From the NCBI GenBank assembly GCA_942493055.1, contig OW818680.1, positions 1,178,001-1,242,000 on the forward strand: a stretch of 64,000 bases of DNA. The letters run 5' to 3'. The notes beneath the pieces were generated by a model, which searched no databases, had not been told where the DNA came from, and saw only the letters and a list, made by a program, of their open reading frames with translations. Below are positions 17,316-25,325 of this stretch, piece by piece. The position numbers and the translations under genes are program-made. Source of the DNA: CAIZQW01 sp942493055. Lineage in GTDB: Bacteria; Verrucomicrobiota; Kiritimatiellia; RFP12; UBA1067. Each line of letters opens with the position of its first letter. Positions within the stretch are counted from its first letter, which is position 1.

Positions 17316-18740
17316 ATGAGTGTCGTTTTGCATATACGCACGATGTGCGTTTTGTCGGGCGTGGCGTGGCTTGGCTCAGCAGCACACGCAACGGAACCTG
17401 TTGCTCAGGCCATTCCGTATCTTTGGGATTTCTCCACATGGGAGGCGAGTTCAACGAACTATCCGCCGGGGGTGACGGGATGGAAGATCGGCGCGGCCGC
17501 CAGTACGCAATACATCCTCACCCCTGCCGTATCAGACGCACTCCTGATCGCACCGTCCAGTGCCAGCGAGACCTCGGGAGGGGTGCACAACTATGCTGGC
17601 AAGCTCGGCCTGCTCGATTCCGGGTCAGGCGCCTACGCCCTCGCCTGTGCCTTCTCGACTTACGGAAAGACGAACATCGTCATCGCGTATGACATCATGA
17701 CAATCCGCAACCCGTTTGATGGTCTCAACAATACACGGACCAATGCCTGTGGCTTGCAGTACCGCATCGGCACCAGCGGAAACTTCCTCCTCGCCGGGGT
17801 GAGCTACACCAATGACGCCACGCAGCAAAAAACAGGGACCACGCCTCAAAACCCGTGCACGCAAAGCATTGTCCTGCCCGCCTCCTGTGACAATCAGCCG
17901 TGTGTCCAATTGCGATGGGCGGTCCGTGATCTCTCCGGCAAAGGGCTCCGACCCAGTTTTGCGCTGGGTCGCATCCACATCACCGGAGAAGACGGCCCGA
18001 TCAGCCTCCTCCCCCCTCAAAACATACGCGTCACCTCCCTCACGGCGACCAGTTTCAGCCTGACATGGGATGCGGCATCCCCTGCGACTGAATATGCGAT
18101 TGATGTTTATGCACTGCTTGATACGCGGGGCGACGCGTTCTTTTCCGAATCCTTCAGCGGGTTTGCTGGTTCGAGCAACATCAGCCGGGAGAACACCCTG
18201 GACAGTTACACGCAGACCAATGGCTGGTCAGGCGCGGCGATCTATGAAGCGCTCGGAAGCATACGCCTCGGCAATTCAAGTACGCGGGGCTGGATCCAGA
18301 CACCCCTGCTCAAGCCGCCAGCCACCTGCGCGATCAGCTTCGACGCCCGTGCCTGGCCCAGCACCTCCGAGGCAACGACGATTGATGTTTATGCCATTCA
18401 AGGGGGCGCAACGAACATCCTTGAAACCATTAATCTCTCGACGAACGCCATGCAATCTTATGTCATTCAGACAGAATCCACGCAAGATACCATTTTCGGC
18501 TTCACGGCAAAGCGGAGCACCAATAACCGCTTCTATCTGGACAACCTCTCACTGACAGCCGTGAAAGCGAGCGTGACCAACAGCATGACCGTCCCCTGCA
18601 ATTCAGCGACTGTCCAAGGGTTAACCCCCGGGGTCCGCTACGAAGGCGTCATCCGGTCCTTGCATGGCGCTGACCAGTCCGCCAACTCCAGCGCGTTCAC
18701 GGCAAAGACATTCAATGCCACGTTGCTCATGCTCAACTAA
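17316..18740 (+). CDS. secreted protein with fibronectin type III-like domain
   Basis: 474 residues; SD GAGGG about 9 nt upstream of the ATG. Signal peptide about 1-25 (..SGVAWLGSAAHA). The mature N-terminal half is a beta-sandwich-like region of a type common in PVC secreted proteins (YLWDFSTWEASS..GVTGWKIG). Residues about 228-260 start an FN3 domain (PQNIRVTSLTATSFSLTWD) that is interrupted by a second jelly-roll-like insert (SFSGFAGSSNISRENTLDSY) and closed at about 430-460 (VQGLTPGVRYEGVIRS). It is transcribed divergently from the beta-helix gene and is probably also extracellular. No catalytic motif seen. Confidence 0.7.
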   Translation: MSVVLHIRTMCVLSGVAWLGSAAHATEPVAQAIPYLWDFSTWEASSTNYPPGVTGWKIGAAASTQYILTPAVSDALLIAPSSASETSGGVHNYAGKLGLLDSGSGAYALACAFSTYGKTNIVIAYDIMTIRNPFDGLNNTRTNACGLQYRIGTSGNFLLAGVSYTNDATQQKTGTTPQNPCTQSIVLPASCDNQPCVQLRWAVRDLSGKGLRPSFALGRIHITGEDGPISLLPPQNIRVTSLTATSFSLTWDAASPATEYAIDVYALLDTRGDAFFSESFSGFAGSSNISRENTLDSYTQTNGWSGAAIYEALGSIRLGNSSTRGWIQTPLLKPPATCAISFDARAWPSTSEATTIDVYAIQGGATNILETINLSTNAMQSYVIQTESTQDTIFGFTAKRSTNNRFYLDNLSLTAVKASVTNSMTVPCNSATVQGLTPGVRYEGVIRSLHGADQSANSSAFTAKTFNATLLMLN

Positions 18741-18762
18741 ACCCAAAACTATTTATTTGCTT

Positions 18763-18790
18763 TTGAATAGAAAAAGAGAGATACTATAAA
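18763..18790 (+). promoter_or_regulatory. promoter of the envelope lipoprotein operon
   Basis: TTGAAT (18763-18768), 16-nt spacer, TATAAA (18785-18790), 36 nt before the start at 18827 in an AT-rich gap. It would drive the run of plus-strand genes up to 25223. Confidence 0.6.
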
Positions 18791-18826
18791 TCAACAATAA
18801 CAAACCTACCACTGGAGAGTGTGTAT

Positions 18827-19225
18827 ATGCGTAAATCAATGATTCTTCTATCGTGCCTCGTGATGGCGTTGAGTCTGCAAGCACGGGATGACAAACTGAT
18901 CAGAGAGAACACGGCGCCGGCGATGATCTCCCTCTGCACGCCCATTCAGTTTCCCAATTCTGACTGGAGCGTTTCTGGACTTCGGATCGGTATCTTTTAC
19001 AGCAACTGCGATATCATGACAGGGCTTGATCTGGGATTTATCAACAGGAGCCGCGAAACGCGCGCCTTCCAGTTCGGCTTTGCAAATATCACAGAGACCA
19101 TGGGCGGGGTGCAACTCGGCATCATCAATTATGCCGATCAAGCTGTCGGCATCCAGATCGGCCTGATCAACATCATTGCAGACAACACGGCTGCATGTCT
19201 GCCGCTTTTCAACGCATCCTTTTAA
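18827..19225 (+). CDS. LA_2272-like surface repeat protein
   Basis: 132 residues from the ATG at 18827 (SD GGAGAG upstream; the in-frame GTG at 18821 is less likely). Signal peptide about 1-20. The mature part repeats a roughly 20-residue unit ending in G-x-x-x-G-x-x-N: TGLDLGFINRS, AFQFGFANIT, GVQLGIINYA, GIQIGLINII. This pattern is typical of the short surface repeat proteins named after Leptospira LA_2272, thought to lie in or on the outer membrane. First gene of the envelope operon, 15 nt before the PEGA gene. Confidence 0.7.
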   Translation: MRKSMILLSCLVMALSLQARDDKLIRENTAPAMISLCTPIQFPNSDWSVSGLRIGIFYSNCDIMTGLDLGFINRSRETRAFQFGFANITETMGGVQLGIINYADQAVGIQIGLINIIADNTAACLPLFNASF

Positions 19226-19240
19226 AATCCAGGAGGTATT

Positions 19241-20590
19241 ATGAGAGTATGTCTTCCTTTGGCAGCGCTTTTGCTGCCCTGTATGCTGATTGCGCAGGAT
19301 GTAGAGAAAATGCAGCGCAAAACCGTCTTAAATGACGGAACCGAGGTCACGACCGATGTGACGGTCGCCACACAGATCAAGACACCTGTCAAAGATACAG
19401 CCCCCCGGAAGCTCAAGACCATGATCCTGGTGGACAACCGGGCCGGCGCGCAGTATAACGAACAGGTGGCCCGCTTCGAGAGTCAGGTGGCAGCCAACCT
19501 CGGTTCCTCCCTGCTGGGGATCATCAGCCGCGAAGAGGTCGTCCGGGCACAGAAGATCTATGACGGCGAACAGCCGACAGCCTCGACTGCAGACAGCCAT
19601 TCGAAACTGGCGACCTCGACGGAAGCCATGACAGCGCTCCGCAAGGTGATTTTTAACGGCATGGACCCTGTGAGCGGGACAGCCACCACCACGGAAGACT
19701 GGAAGACCGTCCGCAACAGTACGGCCTTGAATATGGCCCGCACCATCGGCGCGGAGTTGATTCTTGCCGTCGCGATTGATTCCATCTCGACTGAGACCCG
19801 TTCCTACAGCGGAACCGGGGTCAAGACGAAGACCAAGATCGTCACCCTTCGCGGGGCCTACCGGCTGATGGATCTTGACCAGGGCGCCACGCTCATCAGC
19901 GCCCCCTTGAAGAGTTCCCGCACCTTTCGCGAATCTGAGAGCATCCAAATCGACGTCTCCGATATCTGTGCGGAGTTGCTGGAGAAGGCCTCTGATATCG
20001 TCTCGAAGGATGTGCAAGCCAAGGCCGAGACCATCAAGGTGCAGGCCCCAGCGGACTCCGTCGAAATCAAACTTGCCTGCCTGTCAAAGGATTTGCAGGG
20101 CAACGATCTGACGCTCCCGGACATCCGCGTCACAGAGGACGGGAAAATCATCACCTCTGAGAAGCCGCTCGACGTCGAGATCACGGCAACCGTTGAGCTC
20201 GACGGTATGCTCGTCGGCACGACGCCCTGCACGATCAAGACGCGTCCAGGCGTGCATAAGATCCGAATTGTCGCGCCCGGCTTTGCAGATTATGCAGCGA
20301 ACATGAGCGCATCCGCTGAGATGAAGCAGTTGAATTTCACACTCCAGATGACGGATTCGGGATTCCAGCGCTGGAAAGAGGTGCGCCGCTTCCTACTCAA
20401 CTTGGGAGCCGACAAGAAATTTGTCGAGGCCGCGCTTCAGCGTGACCGCAAGCTGACAGACGCGCAAGTCGAGTACATCAAGGGGCAGGCCGAGATGTAT
20501 CGCAACAGCAACTTCCGTATCACGAAGCTGCCGGATACTGTCGTGACCGGTGCGCGCGACTGGAGCCTCTTTGGCGTCTTTAACTTCTAA
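19241..20590 (+). CDS. secreted PEGA-domain protein
   Basis: 449 residues; perfect SD AGGAGG. Signal peptide about 1-18 (..LLLPCMLIA). Residues about 60-270 form a Rossmann-like region related in pattern to the periplasmic CsgG-type domain of the next gene (FESQVAANLGSSLLGIISRE). About 310-375 is a PEGA domain (VELDGMLVGTTPCTIKTRPG..HKIRIVAPGFADY), a beta-barrel-like module of surface proteins. The C-terminal about 75 residues are charged and helical. It is probably a periplasmic or outer-membrane partner of the CsgG-like protein. No enzyme motif. Confidence 0.7.
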   Translation: MRVCLPLAALLLPCMLIAQDVEKMQRKTVLNDGTEVTTDVTVATQIKTPVKDTAPRKLKTMILVDNRAGAQYNEQVARFESQVAANLGSSLLGIISREEVVRAQKIYDGEQPTASTADSHSKLATSTEAMTALRKVIFNGMDPVSGTATTTEDWKTVRNSTALNMARTIGAELILAVAIDSISTETRSYSGTGVKTKTKIVTLRGAYRLMDLDQGATLISAPLKSSRTFRESESIQIDVSDICAELLEKASDIVSKDVQAKAETIKVQAPADSVEIKLACLSKDLQGNDLTLPDIRVTEDGKIITSEKPLDVEITATVELDGMLVGTTPCTIKTRPGVHKIRIVAPGFADYAANMSASAEMKQLNFTLQMTDSGFQRWKEVRRFLLNLGADKKFVEAALQRDRKLTDAQVEYIKGQAEMYRNSNFRITKLPDTVVTGARDWSLFGVFNF

Positions 20591-20607
20591 CGAAAGGATC
20601 TTTACCC

Positions 20608-21489
20608 ATGAACAAACTGCTGTTAACCGCTCTCGTTCTTGCAACCGCAATCCCCGTGCTGGCCCAGCGCCAGACCCTTGCGGTGGACAAAGTAAAAGCC
20701 AGCACAAGCCTCACCGCTGATATTGCAAAGGACAATCGCGCCATCCAGTGCGCCCGCATTGTCGAGGCGATGGACCGCCATCTGATCACGGCCATCACCT
20801 CCTCCCGCAAATTCACCATCGTAGGCCGCCAGGATCTGAAGGCGATTCTCGACGAACAGGACCTCGGCCAGTCGGGCATTGTCAACCAGGACACCGCCGC
20901 GCAACTGGGAGAGGTGAAGGGGGCTAAATACAAGCTCGTCACAGTGGTCGACCACTTCCAGGAGGAGACCGCGCGCGCTACCTTCAGTGAAGGCGAGAAA
21001 CTGAAACGCCGCTTCCAGATTTCCGCGCAGGCGACCATCTACGATACCTCAACAGGAGAGGTACTGGACGCCTCGAACATCCAAGTGGAGAAGGTCGATG
21101 TCATCGGTATTGATCCCGGCACCTCCAATCGCACAGGTGGACGCACGGACGAACTCATGCCCCTCGTGACACGCGAGCTGGCGGAAAAGACCTCCGCGCG
21201 CTTGATTGACGTGCTCTTCCCGGCAAAAATTATCGACGTGGACGGCACCACCATCACCATCAATCGCGGTGAAGGCTTCTTTGCACAAGGCGATGTGGTC
21301 ACGCTCTTCTCCCAAGGCAAGACGGTTGTCGATCCTGACACAGGGGAGAAGATGACCATCAAGGGCAAGGTCATCGGCACGGCCCGCATCACCTCTGTCG
21401 AACCCACAAACGCCCAGGCGGAACTGGCCCCCAATGTGGCTGCAACCGTCGGCGCGCAGGTCAAGAAGCAGGAACCCAAGAAGGACTAG
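20608..21489 (+). CDS. CsgG/HfaB-like protein
   Basis: 293 residues; SD AAAGGA. Signal peptide about 1-19 (MNKLLLTALVLATAIPVLAQ) without a clear lipobox, although classical CsgG is a lipoprotein. Residues about 30-210 follow the CsgG pattern: RIVEAMDRHLITAITSSRKF, FTIVGRQDLKAILDEQDLGQ, KGAKYKLVTVVDHF, then FQISAQATIYDTSTGEVL. About 215-285 is an added beta domain (GEGFFAQGDVVTLFSQGK). CsgG proteins build or assist outer-membrane secretion and assembly. No curli subunit genes are nearby, so the role here is more likely general envelope assembly. Confidence 0.75.
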   Translation: MNKLLLTALVLATAIPVLAQRQTLAVDKVKASTSLTADIAKDNRAIQCARIVEAMDRHLITAITSSRKFTIVGRQDLKAILDEQDLGQSGIVNQDTAAQLGEVKGAKYKLVTVVDHFQEETARATFSEGEKLKRRFQISAQATIYDTSTGEVLDASNIQVEKVDVIGIDPGTSNRTGGRTDELMPLVTRELAEKTSARLIDVLFPAKIIDVDGTTITINRGEGFFAQGDVVTLFSQGKTVVDPDTGEKMTIKGKVIGTARITSVEPTNAQAELAPNVAATVGAQVKKQEPKKD

Positions 21490-21495
21490 CGCGCG

Positions 21496-23007
21496 ATGGG
21501 TATCTTTATCGGAATGATGGAATACTGGAATACAGGAATGACAAAAAGGCGGGATAACGTCGTGCATGACGCTTGGGCGCGTTCGTCCGGCAGTCGACGG
21601 ATATCGCGGACGCTTCGGCGAACCGCTCCTACCATTTTATTCGCCCTCCTGCTCCTCTCCGGTTGCACGACCTACGACTCGCAAGTGAAGGAGGTGCGCA
21701 CCCACTACCTGGCCGGACGCTATGAGGAGGCACAGAAGCTCACCGCCAAGGAGGTCGAGAGCTCAGGCGAGACAGGCGTGGATGCTTTGGTGTGGCAGCT
21801 TGAGAACGCAACCATCCTTCGTACAGCCGGCAAAGTGCCGGAGAGTAACGAGGCCTTTGAAAAAGCGCGGACGCTCTATACGAAAAACCTGGACGAAGCG
21901 AAAATCCGAATCCTGCAGGGGGGCGCTGCCATGCTCACAACCCCTGCCAACCTGCCCTATTACGGGACGGGCTATGATGGGCTTATGATCGACACCTACC
22001 AGACCCTCAATGCCATACAAGCGGGGAATCTGGATCAGGCGCGTGTCAACATCACGCGTTCCTACCTGCTGCAAAAAGAGATTGTTCAGTCCAACGCCGA
22101 GCGAATCGAGAAGGAGAAGAACGAGATTGCGAAGGACAAAAACGTCGAGAAGTCGATGCAACTCAACAAGGATCTCTCAGATGGCACAGACAGCACGTCA
22201 TTCCAGGACGAATTGAAGGCTTATGCGGACTACGTCAACCCCTTCTCCGTCTACTTGGACGGTCTCTACCATTTAACCCAGGCTCTAGACTCCTCGGATG
22301 TTGAACGGGCGCGCAAGTCACTGGAGCGCGTCTCTGCTTTCGCGCCGAATAACTCGGCCGTATCGAATGACTTGGCGATTGCCAGCAAAGCGGTTTCGCT
22401 CCCCGACATCCCCCCCTCTGTCTATATCATCTTTGAAACCGGAATGGCGCCCTCACTCGATCAAGTCCGCATCGACATCCCCATCATCATCACCGTTGTG
22501 TCGTACGTGGGAATCTCCTTCCCTAAACTGCATCTCCACCCGGAGTTTGTACCCTACTTAATGCTTAAGTCACCTGAAACCGAGCTTCAAAAAACGGAGC
22601 GGATCGTCAGCATGGATGCTGTGATCGCGCGGGAATTTAAAAATAATTTCCCGAGCATCATGGCCAAGGCTGTTGCCTCGGCTGTTACCAAAGCCGTTGC
22701 CGCGACTGCGGCGAACATCGCAGCCAAACAAGCGGATAACCCGTGGGTCAGCCTTGCGACACAGGCTACTACAGCAGCCTATCAGCTCGCGACCAACATT
22801 GCAGATACGCGTTCCTGGCAGACCTTGCCCAAGGAGATCCAGATCGCACGCATGAATATGCCCCAGGAGCGGTGCTTAAGGCTCGCAACCGCCGACGGCA
22901 CGTGGCAGCAGGACGTTACCGTCATCCCCGGCCATGTTGTCGTGATTTACGTGAAGTCGACGAGTCCAGCAAGCCCACTCACCATCAACCAATTCAAACT
23001 CAAATAA
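21496..23007 (+). CDS. COG3014-type outer-membrane lipoprotein
   Basis: Up to 503 residues. The lipobox LLLLSGC (Cys at about 55) marks a lipoprotein; the long stretch before the signal peptide (MMEYWNTG..) reads through a repeat-like insertion, so the true start is probably downstream of 21496. TPR-like helices follow (LAGRYEEAQKLTAKEVE; YGTGYDGLMIDTYQTLNAIQ), then a beta domain with IIFETGMAPSLDQVRIDIP. This matches the COG3014 family, which in Gammaproteobacteria I recall as a neighbour of YcfL and LpoB, the next two genes here. Confidence 0.75.
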   Translation: MGIFIGMMEYWNTGMTKRRDNVVHDAWARSSGSRRISRTLRRTAPTILFALLLLSGCTTYDSQVKEVRTHYLAGRYEEAQKLTAKEVESSGETGVDALVWQLENATILRTAGKVPESNEAFEKARTLYTKNLDEAKIRILQGGAAMLTTPANLPYYGTGYDGLMIDTYQTLNAIQAGNLDQARVNITRSYLLQKEIVQSNAERIEKEKNEIAKDKNVEKSMQLNKDLSDGTDSTSFQDELKAYADYVNPFSVYLDGLYHLTQALDSSDVERARKSLERVSAFAPNNSAVSNDLAIASKAVSLPDIPPSVYIIFETGMAPSLDQVRIDIPIIITVVSYVGISFPKLHLHPEFVPYLMLKSPETELQKTERIVSMDAVIAREFKNNFPSIMAKAVASAVTKAVAATAANIAAKQADNPWVSLATQATTAAYQLATNIADTRSWQTLPKEIQIARMNMPQERCLRLATADGTWQQDVTVIPGHVVVIYVKSTSPASPLTINQFKLK

Positions 23008-23021
23008 TTCAGGAGGTATAC

Positions 23022-23438
23022 ATGAAAAAGACACTCATCGCCTGCGCACTGCTCATGGTTTCCATGACCGCATGCCGGACAGCTGTGAATACAGTTGAAA
23101 ACGCAGATACAGAGGGCGTATCGAACTTCATCGAGGACAAGCGCGTCATCACAGACAGCACCATGGAGCGTCGCGTCAGCGTCACGGCGATCAATGAGCG
23201 CAAGGCAGCCAACGGCTTCAAGCAGATTCAAATCCAACTGACCAACCGCCAAAACACCATGCAGACCATTTTTTATTCTGTCGAGTGGTTTGATGCAGAC
23301 GGCATGAAAGTCACGACCGCAGGCGGCGGCTGGACCCAGCAGCAGTTCATGGCGCGGGAAAGCCTCTACATTGTCTTCACAGCGCCAACAATCAATGCGA
23401 ACGATTTCGTCATCAAGCTGATGGAGAGGCCCCGGTAG
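23022..23438 (+). CDS. YcfL-like lipoprotein (DUF1425)
   Basis: 138 residues from the ATG at 23022, with a perfect AGGAGG SD. Lipobox VSMTAC (Cys at about 19). The mature part has the YcfL/DUF1425 pattern: KQIQIQLTNRQNTMQTIFYS, VEWFDADGMKV, and an aromatic-rich end. It is an immunoglobulin-like periplasmic or outer-membrane lipoprotein of unknown activity, in E. coli encoded next to lpoB. The same order here (ycfL then lpoB) supports both calls. Confidence 0.8.
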   Translation: MKKTLIACALLMVSMTACRTAVNTVENADTEGVSNFIEDKRVITDSTMERRVSVTAINERKAANGFKQIQIQLTNRQNTMQTIFYSVEWFDADGMKVTTAGGGWTQQQFMARESLYIVFTAPTINANDFVIKLMERPR

Positions 23439-23481
23439 GCCGCTTCATCACCCCCTAACATTCATTAAACAAGGAGAACCC

Positions 23482-24072
23482 ATGAAAAAGACACACATGA
23501 TCACAGCCCAATGCGTATGCGTTGCCACATTGTCCATGCTGACAGGTTGCGCAACAGCCCCTACCCGAATCCAGGCCGGCGGCCCGACTGCTGTCACGAC
23601 CATGGGGGTCGACCTCGCAGACTTTAAGAACACGGCCGGATCGATGGTCAAGGAACTGCTGGTGCATCCCGCGATTGCAAACTTCCCCCAACAAAACGGC
23701 GGAAAGCTCCCTGCGCTCAACATCGGAAAGATTCTCAACAAGAGCGACATCAACATCGATATGGGGCAGATTGCTGGACGCATCAACGAAGATCTCCTGA
23801 ACAGCGGAACCGTCGAACTCGTCGCCAACGACGCAGGCGCACGGGATGCAAACGCGCAGGACGCCTTCGAGAGCGACCGCAAGAATAACAATGCGGGCAA
23901 GGCTGATTACTATTTGGAAGGTGAGATCATGGTGCTCGAAGCCAAAGAGGGGAAACTTCGCGAGAAGAACTACACCTTCCAGTTGCGGTTGAACGATCGC
24001 AGCCGTCGGGTCAAGTGGCAGCGTAGCGTAGATGTCGGCAAACAGCGCCGCGCAGGCGGAGTCGCTTGGTAA
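23482..24072 (+). CDS. lpoB: LpoB-like penicillin-binding-protein activator
   Basis: 196 residues; SD AAGGAG. Lipobox MLTGC (Cys at about 23). The mature domain starts after a short linker and follows the LpoB fold: LADFKNTAGSMVKELLVHP, INIDMGQIAGRINEDLLNSG, DYYLEGEIMVLEAKEG, RRVKWQRSVDVGKQ. LpoB is an outer-membrane lipoprotein that reaches through the periplasm to activate PBP1b-type peptidoglycan synthases. No PBP gene is in the window. The frame ends 6 nt before the next start. Confidence 0.85.
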   Translation: MKKTHMITAQCVCVATLSMLTGCATAPTRIQAGGPTAVTTMGVDLADFKNTAGSMVKELLVHPAIANFPQQNGGKLPALNIGKILNKSDINIDMGQIAGRINEDLLNSGTVELVANDAGARDANAQDAFESDRKNNNAGKADYYLEGEIMVLEAKEGKLREKNYTFQLRLNDRSRRVKWQRSVDVGKQRRAGGVAW

Positions 24073-24077
24073 AAGCC

Positions 24078-25223
24078 ATGTCTAAGCTATGCGGAATGGA
24101 ATGGTTCGACGAGATGGTCGGACATTGTTACGAAGCCGCCACGGCGTTTCATGCGCGTGGCGGACATCTCGTGGGCATCCTGTGCGAATACACGCCGCGA
24201 GAGATGATTCTTGCGGCTGGTGCCTGGCCGGTCTGCCTCTGTGGCGGCGATGCCGACATGATTCCAGCAGCGGAGACCATCCTGCCGGCCAACCTTTGCC
24301 CGCTCATTAAATCGACCTTTGGCTATAGCATCAACAAGGCCAATCCCTTCCTCGAAATGGCTTCGCTGATCGTTGCGGAGACCACCTGCGACGGCAAGAA
24401 GAAGATGTATGAGCGTCTTGCACAGCGCCACAAGATGTATCTCCTGGAGCTGCCCCAGAAGGCCGACGACCCTGATGCGCGCGCGCACTGGGTTGCGGAG
24501 CTCCACAAATTACACACCGTACTTGAGCACCAGTTCTCCACAATGATCATGAAGGAGAGAATCCGGGACGCCATCCGGTTGATGAACCGCGAACGCCGCG
24601 TGCGCCGCAAACTCGCGCAGCTGATGTTCAGCGATCATCCGCCCTTGTCCGGCTGCGAATTATTGAATTTGAAGAGTCTGATCGCCTGCCTGCCCGCTGA
24701 CTTGGAGGCGTATGAGCGAATCCTGCACGAATTGCCAGGGCGACCTGATGATCAACGTCCTGCGCGCGATGCCGTTCGCGTCCTTTTGACAGGGGTGCCC
24801 ATCCCGCACGGCGCCGAGCGGGTCATGACGCTGCTTGAGACAGAAGGGGGTGTTGTCGTCTGCCAGGAGAATTGCACGGGGTTAAAGCCCATCTACATGG
24901 ACATTCCGGAAGATGTCGTAGACCCGATTGAAGCCATCGCCGACTTCTACTGGCATCTGCCCTGCTCGGTGTTGACACCCAATACGCTGCGCCAGACCCT
25001 GCTGGAGCAATGGGCACGCGAGTCGAAGGCCGAATGCATCGTTGAAGTCATCTGGCAGTGCTGCCTCACCTACGATATTGAGTCCTCGATGACACGGGAG
25101 CTGGCAAACAAGCTTGACCTGCCCTATCTGCGTATCGAGACCGACTACTCCCCGAACGACAATGCACGCATCGCCTTGCGCGTTGCCGCGCTCTACGAGA
25201 CCGCACGCGGACGCCGGGTCTGA
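24078..25223 (+). CDS. 2-hydroxyacyl-CoA dehydratase-type / double-cubane-cluster reductase protein
   Basis: 381 residues from the ATG at 24078. It matches the HgdB/BcrC/FldBC superfamily of Fe-S proteins: CEYTPREMILAAGAWPVCLCGG at about 35-56 (first ligand region), LCPLIKSTFG, ETTCDGKKKMYE at about 115, VCQENCTGLKP at about 263. A single subunit of this size and many Cys positions fit the double-cubane-cluster proteins as well as a dehydratase subunit. The HgdC-type ATPase activator these systems need is not nearby. It sits in an operon of cell-envelope lipoproteins, an unusual place. It implies anaerobic metabolism. Confidence 0.75.
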   Translation: MSKLCGMEWFDEMVGHCYEAATAFHARGGHLVGILCEYTPREMILAAGAWPVCLCGGDADMIPAAETILPANLCPLIKSTFGYSINKANPFLEMASLIVAETTCDGKKKMYERLAQRHKMYLLELPQKADDPDARAHWVAELHKLHTVLEHQFSTMIMKERIRDAIRLMNRERRVRRKLAQLMFSDHPPLSGCELLNLKSLIACLPADLEAYERILHELPGRPDDQRPARDAVRVLLTGVPIPHGAERVMTLLETEGGVVVCQENCTGLKPIYMDIPEDVVDPIEAIADFYWHLPCSVLTPNTLRQTLLEQWARESKAECIVEVIWQCCLTYDIESSMTRELANKLDLPYLRIETDYSPNDNARIALRVAALYETARGRRV

Positions 25224-25325
25224 GTTCATCTTCTCATCTTCTGATCGGCGCTTCCCATCAAAAACCTGCTAGGAAAATGGCCAGGCTTTTGGTATCATTT
25301 ATGCCAATTCATTTGGAGGCACTCC

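Noticed and set aside
25224..25325. Terminator after the envelope operon
   Set aside because: AAAACCTG/CAGGCTTTT can pair only with a bulge and lacks a clean T-run.
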